A DNA stretch of 64,000 nucleotides, from assembly GCA_023374025.1 (NCBI GenBank), contig SIJG01000008.1:2636557-2700556 (forward strand). Direction: 5' to 3'. A program made the position numbers and the translations under genes. Numbering within the stretch: the first letter of the stretch is position 1; each line of letters begins with the position of its first letter. Below the pieces are notes generated by a model. That model saw nothing but the letters and a program-made list of their open reading frames with translations. It made no database searches and had not been told where the DNA came from. This document shows positions 27,301 to 35,753 of the stretch, piece after piece. This DNA comes from Heterodera schachtii. Its lineage: Eukaryota > Nematoda > Chromadorea > Rhabditida > Heteroderidae.

Positions 27301-30300
27301 CAGTGGTAGTGGCGCCGCTGCCCACAACGCTGCAGTTGGTGCTGCATTTCGTTGTCAATGCCCGCCATTCTACTGGGGCGATCGGTAATCAAACAAAACA
27401 ACAAATAATTAATTGATCAAGAAGACCAGTGAAGAACAGTCTGATCAGTAGGTCCAGCAAACTTGGAAAAAAATTGAAAAATTTAAAATTTTTAGCTAAT
27501 TTTAGGTGCGAGTTGGCTGGTCCGTGCGCAGACAGTCCTTGTCGCAACGGTGGCGAGTGTATACAGCTCGCAGACGACGGTAACAGCAACAACAAGTACA
27601 AATGTCAGTGCAAGCGCAACTTCCGCGGCACACGCTGTGAACAGCGCGTGGACGTGTGCAGCGAGCAGGAGCCGTGCCAGAATGGCGGTACATGCATGCC
27701 GCTGCAGTCGGCAGCCAACGACGGCGACGACGACTTCCGCTGCACATGCATTCCCGGCTTCACAGGTACAGTTTTTGTTTGTTGCTATTACAGTACCCTG
27801 GTATAGTACCAATTACGGTATTTTTAATATATTTTTTCATTTACTACTGTAAGTATATTCATAAATACACCCAAATATCTATACAGGCAAAAAATGTGAA
27901 GTGGACATTGATGAATGCGCGCCAAAGCCATGTCTGCACGACGGACATTGTACAGACCGTGTGAACAGTTTCGAGTGTTACTGTAACAGCACTGGATATA
28001 CGGTGGATAAATTTTAAAAAAATTAAATTAAAAAGTGCCGTTTTTTCCACCTTAAAATAAGTGAAGGGACATTGTTGCCTAGGAGGGTAGCGCCAACACC
28101 GAAAACCCAAAATTTTAAACAAATTTTCTTTTTTCCTTAAAAATTTGGGGGAGACGCGCAGGGCCGAAAACAATGCGCCCATGGGTTACTTTCTAGGGAG
28201 CAGCTTGTTTCCTCCCCCGAGAAATTTTTTTGTTTAAATTTAGTAACTTAGAATTTTTCAAAAAAAAATCTTAGAAAGTTTTTTCATTGGAAAATTCTAA
28301 GAAAAAAAAGTTTTTGAGAAATTTTTACGGTGAATTACTAAGATTTTTCAAAAATTTTTAAAAAAATCGATGAAAATTTCTCGAAATTTTTTTTTCTTAG
28401 ATTTTTCTTATGAAAAAAAACTTTCTAAGATTCGAAGTTACTAAATTAAATTGGTTTAAAAAAAGAGAAAAAATAAATTTTGGCACGGCACAGGGCCTTC
28501 GCTGTGAGAAGGACATTGACGAATGCGCTGGTGACTACCGACAAGACCTGAACAACATCTGCTTGAACGGCGGCCGGTGCACCAATTTGGACGGTGATTA
28601 CCAGTGCGAGTGCAGGACAGGTGAAAACAAAAAATGGGAGAGAGAGGGGGGGGGGGGGGGGGGGGTGCACCCCAAAACGTCGTCGGCCGAAACGTCGTCG
28701 GCCGAAACGTCGTCAGGACAAAACGTCGTCGGGACAAAACGTCGTCGGGACAAAACGTCGTCGGGACAAAAAGCGCCGAAAAATTCAAAAAAATTTACTA
28801 ACTTAAAGATTTTTCAAAGAAAAAATTCTATAAAATTTTTGTGGTAAATTACTTAGATTTTTTAGAAAAATTTCCAAAAAAATCGCTAAAATTTTCTCAA
28901 AAAATTTTTTTTTCTTAGAATTTTTTCATAAAAAAATTTCTAGAATTTTTTCTTTGAAAAATTTCTAAGTTAATAAATTTTTTTGAATTTTTCGGCGCTT
29001 TTTATCCCGACGACGTTTTATCCCGACGACGTTTTATCCCGACGACGTTTTGTCCCGACGACGTTTTGTCCCGACGACGTTTTGTCCTGACGACGTTTCG
29101 GCCGACGACGTTTCAGCGACGACGTTTCGGCGACGACGTTTTGTCCTGCTCCGGGGGGGGGGGGGTGGAGCTTTGGAAATTTTTTAATAAATTTTTATCC
29201 ACAGCTAAGCGATTTAGAAATTTTCTTTTTCAATCCAACAAAATTTTAACTGGGTAATACCTAGAATTTTCTTCCCACCCTACAACGGAGGGGCCTGGAA
29301 ATTTTTATTTTTGTAAATTAACTGAGTTTATTTCTAAGTAGTAGTGGGAGTCGAATTTGCACAAAATGCGTGATTGTTCAAAAAAAAAATTGCTCAAAAA
29401 TTTCTCTGAAATTTTTGGGATTGTTTTGATTTTTTTAATTTTCTATTTTCCCCATATCCGTAGGCTACATCGGCAAGCGCTGCCACATGGCCAACCCGTG
29501 CGAGCCAAACCCGCTGACCAACCGCACGAGGCACAACTGCGCACATGGGCGCTGCGTGCGGCCCCGTTTGGGCCAGGCCTCAAGCGGTGAAGAGGTAGGT
29601 GGGTAATAAATAATTTTCCGGAAATTTTTCATTTCTCGATGGTCATTTATGGTCGGGCAATTTGATCTCGATTAAAAATTGTTCAACAGGTCCTATAGCT
29701 ATTATGGTCAAACCTCGTTGATCCTGATCACTAGTATTAGCTGGTGATCAGCAGTGATCGGTTTCTGATTAAATGATCGGACGGTCGTGCACCTATTTTT
29801 CTTGGTCTGATCGAGTTTTTGGCCTTTATCCTGCTGATCGCTGTGATTTGCATAATCTTACTGATCGGTCTAGTCATGCTAACTAACTTTGATCACACTG
29901 ATAAGCAGCTCTTAGTGATCGATGACTATTTTTTTTTTTGAATTTCTCAGTTTGTTCAACACGAATGCGAGTGCATGGAAGGCTTCACTGGCGAGCTGTG
30001 CATGCATTTGGTATGAAAATTTTCAAAATTTGGTACTTTGCTGTTTTGAGATCACATACTAAAATTTTAAAATCAACAAAAATGCGCGAAAAAGCACAAA
30101 ACTCAATATTCTCAAGCTGATCCATTTGACGAGATTTTAGCAACAATTGTTGCGCTGAATTTGCGCGCGCGCATTTTTGTTAATTTTTTTTTAACTTATG
30201 GCGTGTTAAAATGGCAAATTTTGTGGATTTTTGGGAAAATTTAGATAAAAAATTTTTTTTTTTTTTTTTTTTTGAAAACACTAGAATTGTTCGAAAACCC

Positions 30301-31406
30301 AGCTTTTTAAAATTGTTTTTAATTTTCTGAATTTTAAGAAAATTTTGTGTAAGTCTGTCAGAACTAATAATAAAATGAAAAGAACACAATGAATCCAAAT
30401 TTCAAAATTCCAAAAAAGAAAAAAGAAAAAATTCTTTGCAAAAAATTAAATAAATAAAATTTTGCCATTTCTTTTTTACAGGTGGAGCCCCAGCATCAGT
30501 TGTCCCTGTCCAATTTTGTTGGTGCCGGTGTTGTGCTGATTGTGCTGTGCGTTTGCCTGGTCGCACTGCTCTACTTCTTCGTGATCTGTGCACGGCGAAA
30601 GCGTGCCAACGAAGGCACTTACAGGTGGAGAGAGCAATTTTTTTTTTTCGAATTTTCATCGTGTGCCAAAATAGGCATGGACGGTGAAAAAAAAAGCGGC
30701 AAAAAAAATCGTTGGCATAAAAAGAAACTAAATGCCAAAGGTGGAGAGAGCAAATTTTTGTACGATATCAATATCTTCATCGTGCCAAAATTGGCCATTT
30801 CCTTTTTTTTTTTTTTTGTTCGCTCAAATCCTGCTGATCAAGTGTGATCACATTTGATGAAATTCGTTAAAAAATATTTCATTTTTTCCGCCGGCGTCCA
30901 CCGCCTGACTGGGAATTTACCGGAATCAGCAGGAAAGGCGGCAAGGATTGGTTATCTCCAATCGAGATCGGGATTGGATTTCTTTTTTTCAAAAAAAAAA
31001 AAAAAATTGGATTGCCATTTTTTGGGTTGCAAATTGGACATGGGTTTTTTCCATCGGATCTTTGATCGGGATTTCATTATGAAAAAATTGGGAGGCCAAA
31101 AAATCAGGTCTCCAAAAAATGCCTTCATTTTGAGACCAATCCCGCCCAACTTGTCGAGATCGGGCCCGGTCCGTCCCGGCACAACCCAATGCTTTTAAAT
31201 TGCCAATGAGCCGCTTCTTATTCCACTCTCTCCACGCATATTTGTGTGTGTTCAGCCCGTCCAACCAGGAGCTGGCGGCACAGGCCCGCCTGTTCAGTCC
31301 GAATCGTCAGTTTCAGCGCCAGCCACTCCACCGCAACCAACTGAGCGTCGTCGCTACCACCAACGGCAACGGCTTCGTGCACAAGGCGAGACGGAAAAAA
31401 TTCTGA
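6858..31406 (+). CDS. crb: Crumbs-type apical polarity receptor, 44 exons, 5' end uncertain
   Basis: Forty-four exons (coordinates in the block entries below) join in a single frame of 6,464 coding bases, about 2,153 residues, close to the size of fly Crumbs. Domain order matches the family: EGF repeats, acidic low-complexity linker, two more EGF-like units, laminin G, EGF, laminin G, EGF, laminin G, about eleven EGFs, one transmembrane helix and a short tail. The juxtamembrane tail reads [16 protein letters not shown], matching the Crumbs FERM-binding GTYSPS box. Known role of the family: apical membrane determinant of epithelia that binds FERM proteins and, through a C-terminal ERLI, Pals1/Stardust. 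The predicted C-terminus here is HKARRKKF and no ERLI is visible. At least three introns use GC donors. Many introns carry repeats, and one carries an antisense tRNA. The start is uncertain; the most 5' supported exon enters in phase 1. Confidence 0.9.
8446..8640 (+). repeat. Tandem duplication of a crumbs 3' splice region
   Basis: About 95 bp is duplicated head to tail: 8446-8539 and 8540-8636. Each copy contains ATTATAGCCCGGGGCATCGG, then AAACCAATTCTAATCAG and the first 13 bases of exon 5 (AATGACTTTGTC). The upstream copy is thus a decoy acceptor that leads out of the EGF frame; the real exon starts at 8625. Confidence 0.85.
12809..14526 (+). other. crb: crumbs acidic linker plus two EGF-like units (exons 12-14)
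   Basis: Exons 12809-13258, 13818-13934 and 14408-14526. The 150-residue exon 12 has no cysteine: it starts with an asparagine run, continues Pro/Thr-rich with several short HTV/PTVDG repeats, and ends in an acidic [15 protein letters not shown] stretch. It is in phase 0 at both ends, so it could be skipped without breaking the frame. Exons 13 and 14 return to cysteine-rich EGF-like sequence ([10 protein letters not shown]..., [11 protein letters not shown]). I know of no Crumbs with this linker, but the family varies here. Confidence 0.8.
14725..14797 (-). tRNA. tRNA-Phe (GAA)
   Basis: The minus strand folds into a full 73-nt cloverleaf: a 7-bp acceptor stem with two G-T pairs, D stem GCTC/GAGC, anticodon stem TTAGA/TCTAA around CTGAAGA (anticodon GAA), variable loop AGGTC, and T arm CCCGG-TTCAATC-CCGGG. 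A box (TAGCTCAGTCGG) and B box (GGTTCAATCCC) are intact. No intron. It lies antisense inside crumbs intron 14. Confidence 0.95.
15669..17372 (+). other. crb: crumbs laminin-G domain 1 (exons 15-19)
   Basis: Exons 15669-15770, 15845-15901, 16317-16495, 17087-17153, 17271-17372, all in concordant phase. Recognisable LamG strands include [34 protein letters not shown] and the terminal [16 protein letters not shown]. Intron 19, just downstream, contains a 26-bp minisatellite. Confidence 0.85.
17466..17610 (+). repeat. 26-bp minisatellite in crumbs intron 19
   Basis: The unit TCGGCATTTCGTTGGCCCCT plus ATAAAG or ATAGAA occurs about five times in tandem and then degenerates before the acceptor at 17708. 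Confidence 0.85.
17709..20678 (+). other. crb: crumbs EGF plus laminin-G domain 2 (exons 20-25)
   Basis: Exons 17709-17952, 18333-18386, 18670-18867, 19556-19661, 20078-20250, 20568-20678. Exon 20 carries an EGF ([19 protein letters not shown]) followed by [16 protein letters not shown], the start of LamG2. Later strands read [37 protein letters not shown] and [13 protein letters not shown]. Two junctions need GC donors: 18867|GCGCGG (LGGKQ joins IYSID) and 20678|GCATTA. GT alternatives either remove conserved residues or break phase. Confidence 0.85.
18909..18982 (-). pseudogene. tRNA-like sequence or tRNA-derived SINE head
   Basis: The minus strand has a perfect A box (TGGCTCAGTCGG), a perfect B box (GGTTCGATTCC) and a paired T arm (GTGGG/CCCAC), but the acceptor ends do not pair and no clean anticodon stem forms. 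It sits just after crumbs exon 22. A degenerate tRNA gene or a tRNA-derived element fits best. Confidence 0.65.
21170..22230. mobile_element. Fold-back element in crumbs intron 26
   Basis: Sequence starting near 21178 (GAAGCTGGTGCCGTCCCCCC) returns as its reverse complement near 22185-22215, and GATCACGAATATGACATTCT near 21268 returns inverted near 21520-21545. The right arm is split by an inserted 570-bp element. No protein is encoded. Confidence 0.7.
21551..22120. mobile_element. Nested inverted-repeat element with 8-bp target duplication
   Basis: Ends are inverted repeats (ATACCTTAAATAG at the left, CTATTTAAGGTAT at the right) followed inward by a G-run and GTCGACC. The 8-bp direct repeat CAGCGACC flanks it at 21543-21550 and 22121-22128. 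It carries one copy of the GGCGG hairpin at 21858-21879. Confidence 0.8.
22672..24160 (+). other. crb: crumbs laminin-G domain 3 (exons 28-31)
   Basis: Exons 22672-22789, 23307-23455, 23773-23929, 23994-24160. Characteristic strands: [59 protein letters not shown] and [13 protein letters not shown]. The domain ends into [11 protein letters not shown], completed across the intron to start the next EGF. Confidence 0.88.
26270..26896. mobile_element. hAT-like MITE in crumbs intron 36
   Basis: It starts TAGGGATGTGACTTTTAGTG and ends AAAAGTCACATCTCTA, an imperfect inverted repeat, and is flanked by the 8-bp direct repeat TTTATAAT (26262-26269 and 26897-26904). The inside is non-coding and related to the element at 40240-40826. 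Confidence 0.85.
28646..29165. mobile_element. Fold-back element with ACGTCGTCGGGACAAA repeat arms
   Basis: The left arm has six or seven tandem units of ACGTCGTCGG-GACAAA (some with GGCCGA) after a run of about 20 G. The right arm has the same units inverted (TTTGTCCCGACGACGT) and ends in another G run. The inner parts, CGCCGAAAAATTC and AATTTTTCGGCG, also pair. It lies in crumbs intron 40, immediately after the donor at 28620. Confidence 0.8.
30482..31406 (+). other. crb: crumbs transmembrane helix and cytoplasmic tail (exons 43-44)
   Basis: Exons 30482-30624 and 31256-31406. A hydrophobic helix ([20 protein letters not shown]) is followed by the basic stop-transfer RRKR. The split serine codon AG|C restores GTYSPSNQE, identical in its core to the Crumbs FERM-binding box, which fixes the frame of the last exon. 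The tail is about 60 residues and ends KARRKKF at TGA 31404-31406. Confidence 0.88.
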
Positions 31407-31508
31407 TTTTTTTTTTTGAACTTGATGCCCAAAATCTGCGCAACATTTTGAGAGCTCTTACTTAACAAATGTTTACGGGTGTTTTTTATTGACACATTTT
31501 TTTTTTGA

Positions 31509-31514
31509 AATAAA
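31509..31514 (+). terminator. Possible crumbs poly(A) signal AATAAA
   Basis: An AATAAA lies about 100 bases after the crumbs stop codon. AT-rich DNA makes such hexamers common, so this rests on position only. Confidence 0.4.
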
Positions 31515-33998
31515 TTTTGTTTTTATAATTGGCATTGTAATAATGTTTATATTTATTATATTTGTGACTTGAAAATTTTAAAATAATAATAATAATTAAT
31601 CAATTAATTAAATTAAAATTTTTTTGTTTTTCCACATTTTCATAAATTCGTCAAGTTTTTTTCAAAAATATTATTTTTATTTGATTTGTTTCGAATCTAT
31701 TGAAATATTTTTTTATTTAATAATTTTAAATTACATATTCGTGAAAATTTTAATTTTTTAAAGTATAATTGGACCCGGACCCAACCCCGGTTCTCTGGAC
31801 ACGGCAACATCCGGATCCGGTTAAAAATACGGGTTTTTTATTGACAAATTATTATATTTTTGAATAAACTTTGTTTTATAATTGGCCTCGGCACCCAAAC
31901 TTTCGGTGTCATGAGAACTCGTACAATGGCTTAGGCTATGCCTAAGCTTTAGGCTAGCCATAGGCTTAGGCTTGCTTGGGCCTAAGCTTTATTGTAAAAA
32001 AAAGAGCTTACTGTACGCGTTGCCATGACCCAGAATTTCCATGTTTTTCTTAAATAAAAATATTTCATTTGTACTTGAATGACAAATGCGAGCCAATCCC
32101 ATGGGAGGGGGGACGGCTTACATGTGCTGTTCGAGATTCTCTCAAATTCAAAAAAATTGAAAATTTTTTTGAACTTTTAAAGCATTTTGTTAAGAAAATT
32201 GATTAAAAACCTTAAAAAATTGCCAATTTTCTTGGATAAGCACCGTTGGGGAACAATTGTAGCTTAACAGGATTTGTCCGAATGGCTTCTTCTTTTTTTT
32301 TTTTTGGCTTTTTGAGCCCAATTTAAGTAATCTGTCTTGCCAATAAGCGTACAAATGGCAACCTTTATCTTAAAGCTAATTTTTATCAGTTTTTTTCAAA
32401 AGAGATTATAAAATTTTTGCAAAAGAAACCTATCAAAAAAAAAAATTGAATTTCTGAATTTTTAGGGGATCAATTTTTCAAATTTTGTCGGAATTCAATT
32501 CTGGGTGTTGCATTTTTCTTTTTACTGCATTTTTGTTAAAAATTTTCTAAAAAAACCCAAAACGGTGATAAAATAGTGAAGAAGTTGCCGAGAAAATAGG
32601 TAAAAAATAAAAATCCCAGGCCCTAGCTAGCTATATGTTCTACGTGTCCATTTTTGCGACTCGAACTCAAACCTTCGTTTTAGTTTTCGAGAATCGGGGA
32701 TAAAAGTCCGTGTATCGAATCTCGGGTGAGGTCTGGGTCTCGGGGGGGGGGGGGGGGGTGAAGACTCGGAACCTTGTCTGGCTCTCGAGTTTCAGGGTCA
32801 AGTTTTTCGTCTCGCTTTTAGAGACTCGAGACCAAATCTCCTTTTGATTTCAAGAATCCGGGATAAAAATCAAGGTCCCGATTTCAGCACCTAAGAAAAC
32901 CTATAAAAGTGTTTTTATGCAATTTTGAATCTGGGACCTATGATTGATAATTTACCAAAAAAAAGAAAATATTTTTTATCCCCCTTTACACGTTTCCTTT
33001 CTAATATTTTCTCATCAAAAATTGGCATTTTTTAAACCAAAAATTTTGTCAAAAAAAAAAGAAATTTGGGAGATGAATTTTTTTTTTTAATTTTCCATTT
33101 CTTAGTTGTTTATTTTTGAAAATTTTTGGTCGAATCTTAGGGGTATATTTAAAAAAAAATTTTTGGACGATTCTTAGGGGGTTTATTTTTCGTTTTTATT
33201 GCATTTTTGTTAATATATTTTCCAAAAAATGTCGAAAAAGTGAAGAAATAGTGACAAAGCGCCAAAATAGGTGAATTTTCAGTAAATTTCATATCCTATT
33301 TTACAAATTGGTTCCTATTTATAAATATCGTGCATAAAAATTCGGTCTCTATTTATAAATGCTATTCTACATATAATTATTAAAAATAGGATTTTTTTTT
33401 ACTTTTGCCTATATTTTTCAGGACTTTTTGCATTTTTTCGTGTTTTTTTTGGCGTTTTTTGTGACTTTTTTGCGTTTTTTATGACCTTTTTAGTCGACTT
33501 TTGGAGATTTTTCATGACTTAAATTCCCAGCCATAGTCATGAAAAATCAGTCGAAAAATAATTCCCCCATTCTCCATATATCCCCCAGTCTCCAATTATC
33601 CCCCCTCCCTTTCTGAGGGGGTTGAAAAATAATCCCCCATGGGGGATAATTAGAGCAAATACGGTAACATATACATAAATAGTTGTTGGGGTCAATAGTT
33701 CAAATTGAAAAAAAATATGAAAAATCGCCACTTTTAATAATTAGTCGGCCAAAATTTAATAGCAAAATAAAATGATATTTGAAGAAGATCGAAACGAATT
33801 CAACTGATCAGAATGTGCATCCTGTGGTGGACAATTGAAAAATGCCCTCATTCGGTGCAATGTATAAAGTCACTCCATGTGACAATTTGTGTGGCACAAA
33901 TATGCGCTTTGAAATTGTGCAATTCAATCCGGCAATCGGTTGGATTTCGCAGTGATGTGGCCCTGGAATTTTAAAATCCGAAATAGTGACGTTTTAGT

Positions 33999-34641
33999 CA
34001 GGGTGCCGATCTGTTCTTATTTATAAGAAATGTTCTGATTTGGAGGGTCCAAATCTTACAAAATAAAAATGTTCTTATTTGTAAGAAATGTTCTGATTTC
34101 GGGCTATTGTTCTTATTTCTTGAAATTCTTCAGAAAATTTGTAAGTTTAAGGTGTAAAGTCACTTAGATTTTCAAAATTTTCCACGGCGGTGCCTAACGG
34201 CACCGCCGGACCCCAAAAATACTTTGTTTTATTAAAAATTGGCTCAGAATCACAAAATTGGACAATTTTTGGACAAAATCTGTTAACAAATTATACTCAA
34301 TTTTTCAAAAATTTTCCCGGCGGCGCCTATCGGCACCGTCGCCCTTCCGCCCCGCTTGTTCCCAAAAAAAGTCTTTGAAAAAATGCGCCGCAAAAAAAAT
34401 CGTAAAAACCTGATTTTTTGAGCCCAATTGCATTAAATGTACGATTTGCGTATTTCCTCCCCAAAATTGTTAAAAAAGATCATGGGAGGCGAAAAATACG
34501 AAATTTGATTCTATATTAATTGAATAAAGTGCTATATAAGCGATTTAAAGCAATTTTGCAAAATGTTCTTATTTTTGACCCAAAAATCTTATTTCTAGGC
34601 CTTGATGTTCTTATTTTGAAAAATTTCCGATCGGCACCCTG
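33999..34641. mobile_element. hAT-like MITE, CAGGGTGCCGATC ends
   Basis: Terminal inverted repeats CAGGGTGCCGATC and GATCGGCACCCTG are flanked by the 8-bp duplication GTTTTAGT (33991-33998 and 34642-34649). It is inserted into an older element, whose sequence resumes after it, and contains two GGCGG hairpins. Confidence 0.85.
34186..34340. repeat. Two copies of the GGCGG hairpin repeat
   Basis: Copies at 34186-34207 and 34319-34340 have 9-base arms GGCGGYGCC and GGCRCCGCC around a 4-base loop, in AT-rich DNA. Confidence 0.75.
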
Positions 34642-35268
34642 GTTTTAGTTGAAATTTTTTTCAGCCAAAAATTGAGCAAAAATAATTTTATTCACTGATT
34701 GCAGTTGCAAATGAGGTAAATTTCCTTTCTAATATTTTCTCAGCAAAAATTGACATTTTAAAATTTAGAACGAATATATTAGTGTTTTAGCAAAAAAAAA
34801 TATGTTTTTTATTGATTAAAAAATTAAAAAAAAAAATCCTGATCCGTATACGGGTCCGTATTTTTTCTGGATACGGATTTTTACGGAGTACGGATTTTCC
34901 GGATTTTTAGTCCGTAATCCGTATGGATGCCTAGTGCATATTTTGCTTTTGCTTTTTTTGCTTATTTTTGACATAAATTAACCATTTTTTGAGAATATTT
35001 ATTTATTCAATATTTTTCGTGAAAATTTTGCTAAAAAATTATTGTTTTTGGGAAATTTTTCGGGTTTTTGAGGTCAAAAAGGCCAATTTAACTGTTGGGG
35101 GCCGTTCTATTAGAGGTTTTTTGGAAAAATGCCAAAATATGCACATATAATATGCACGAAATGCCAAAATATGCACATAAATCGCGAAATATGCACAAAT
35201 ATGCATATGGAAACTCATCCTAGAAGCTTCAAACCAAGCAAAAAACATGTTTTTCGTGCGTTTCAGAC

Positions 35269-35685
35269 CAGGGATGTCCTTGGCCAAACTCGAAAACCCG
35301 GCAAAAACCCGGCAAAAATTTTCAAAAACCCGACAAAAAACCCGGCAGTTTTTTTAGGTCAATTGTTCACTGTAAAAAACGTCAAAAACATTTAAACAAT
35401 ATATTTATCACCACTTTTCACCTGTTTGAGCAAATCTGGCTTTGAAATAGATTTTTGCGACATTCTGCTAAGCTAGAGACTAGAGATCGAATAAAATAAA
35501 TAGTTGGCTCTTAATTTTGGTGAAATGTTTAATAAAATTCAAATAAATGAGTATAGAACAGGAAAACCGGCAAAAAAAACCAAAACCCGGCAAAAACCCG
35601 GCAATTTCATAAACCCGGCAAAAACCCGGCATGGACCACAAAAACCCGGCAAATGCCGGGTTTACCAGGTAAAAGGACAACCCTG
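35269..35685. mobile_element. hAT-like MITE with internal CCCGGCAAAAA repeats
   Basis: Ends CAGGGATGTCCTT and AAGGACAACCCTG with the 8-bp duplication TTTCAGAC (35261-35268 and 35686-35693). The inside repeats CCCGGCAAAAA several times. It interrupts an older repeat containing CGCACGAAAAACATG. Confidence 0.85.
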
Positions 35686-35753
35686 TTTCAGACCTCCCAC
35701 AGTCCAGGAAAAAAAAAATATATGGATTTCCATATAATTGGAAGCCCTAGTTA

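Larger units (their letters stand above)
24226..30010 (+). other. crb: crumbs membrane-proximal EGF array (exons 32-42)
   Basis: Exons: 24226-24322, 24733-24901, 25304-25443, 25505-25575, 25932-26162, 27172-27384, 27506-27765, 27887-28002, 28494-28620, 29464-29594, 29951-30010. About eleven EGF repeats follow one another, several starting with the calcium-binding DIDEC motif (exons 39 and 40). Exon boundaries often fall between the fifth and sixth cysteines, so EGFs are split across introns. A second copy of exon 42 lies at 47314-47373. Confidence 0.88.
31407..35753. other. Intergenic repeat-rich region
   Basis: No gene is visible between the convergent ends of crumbs and the GT92 gene. The region holds nested AT-rich MITE-like sequences, a G tract near 32742-32758, and fragments of the TTAGGGGTGTATTTTTCG family that recurs elsewhere in the window. 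Confidence 0.7.
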
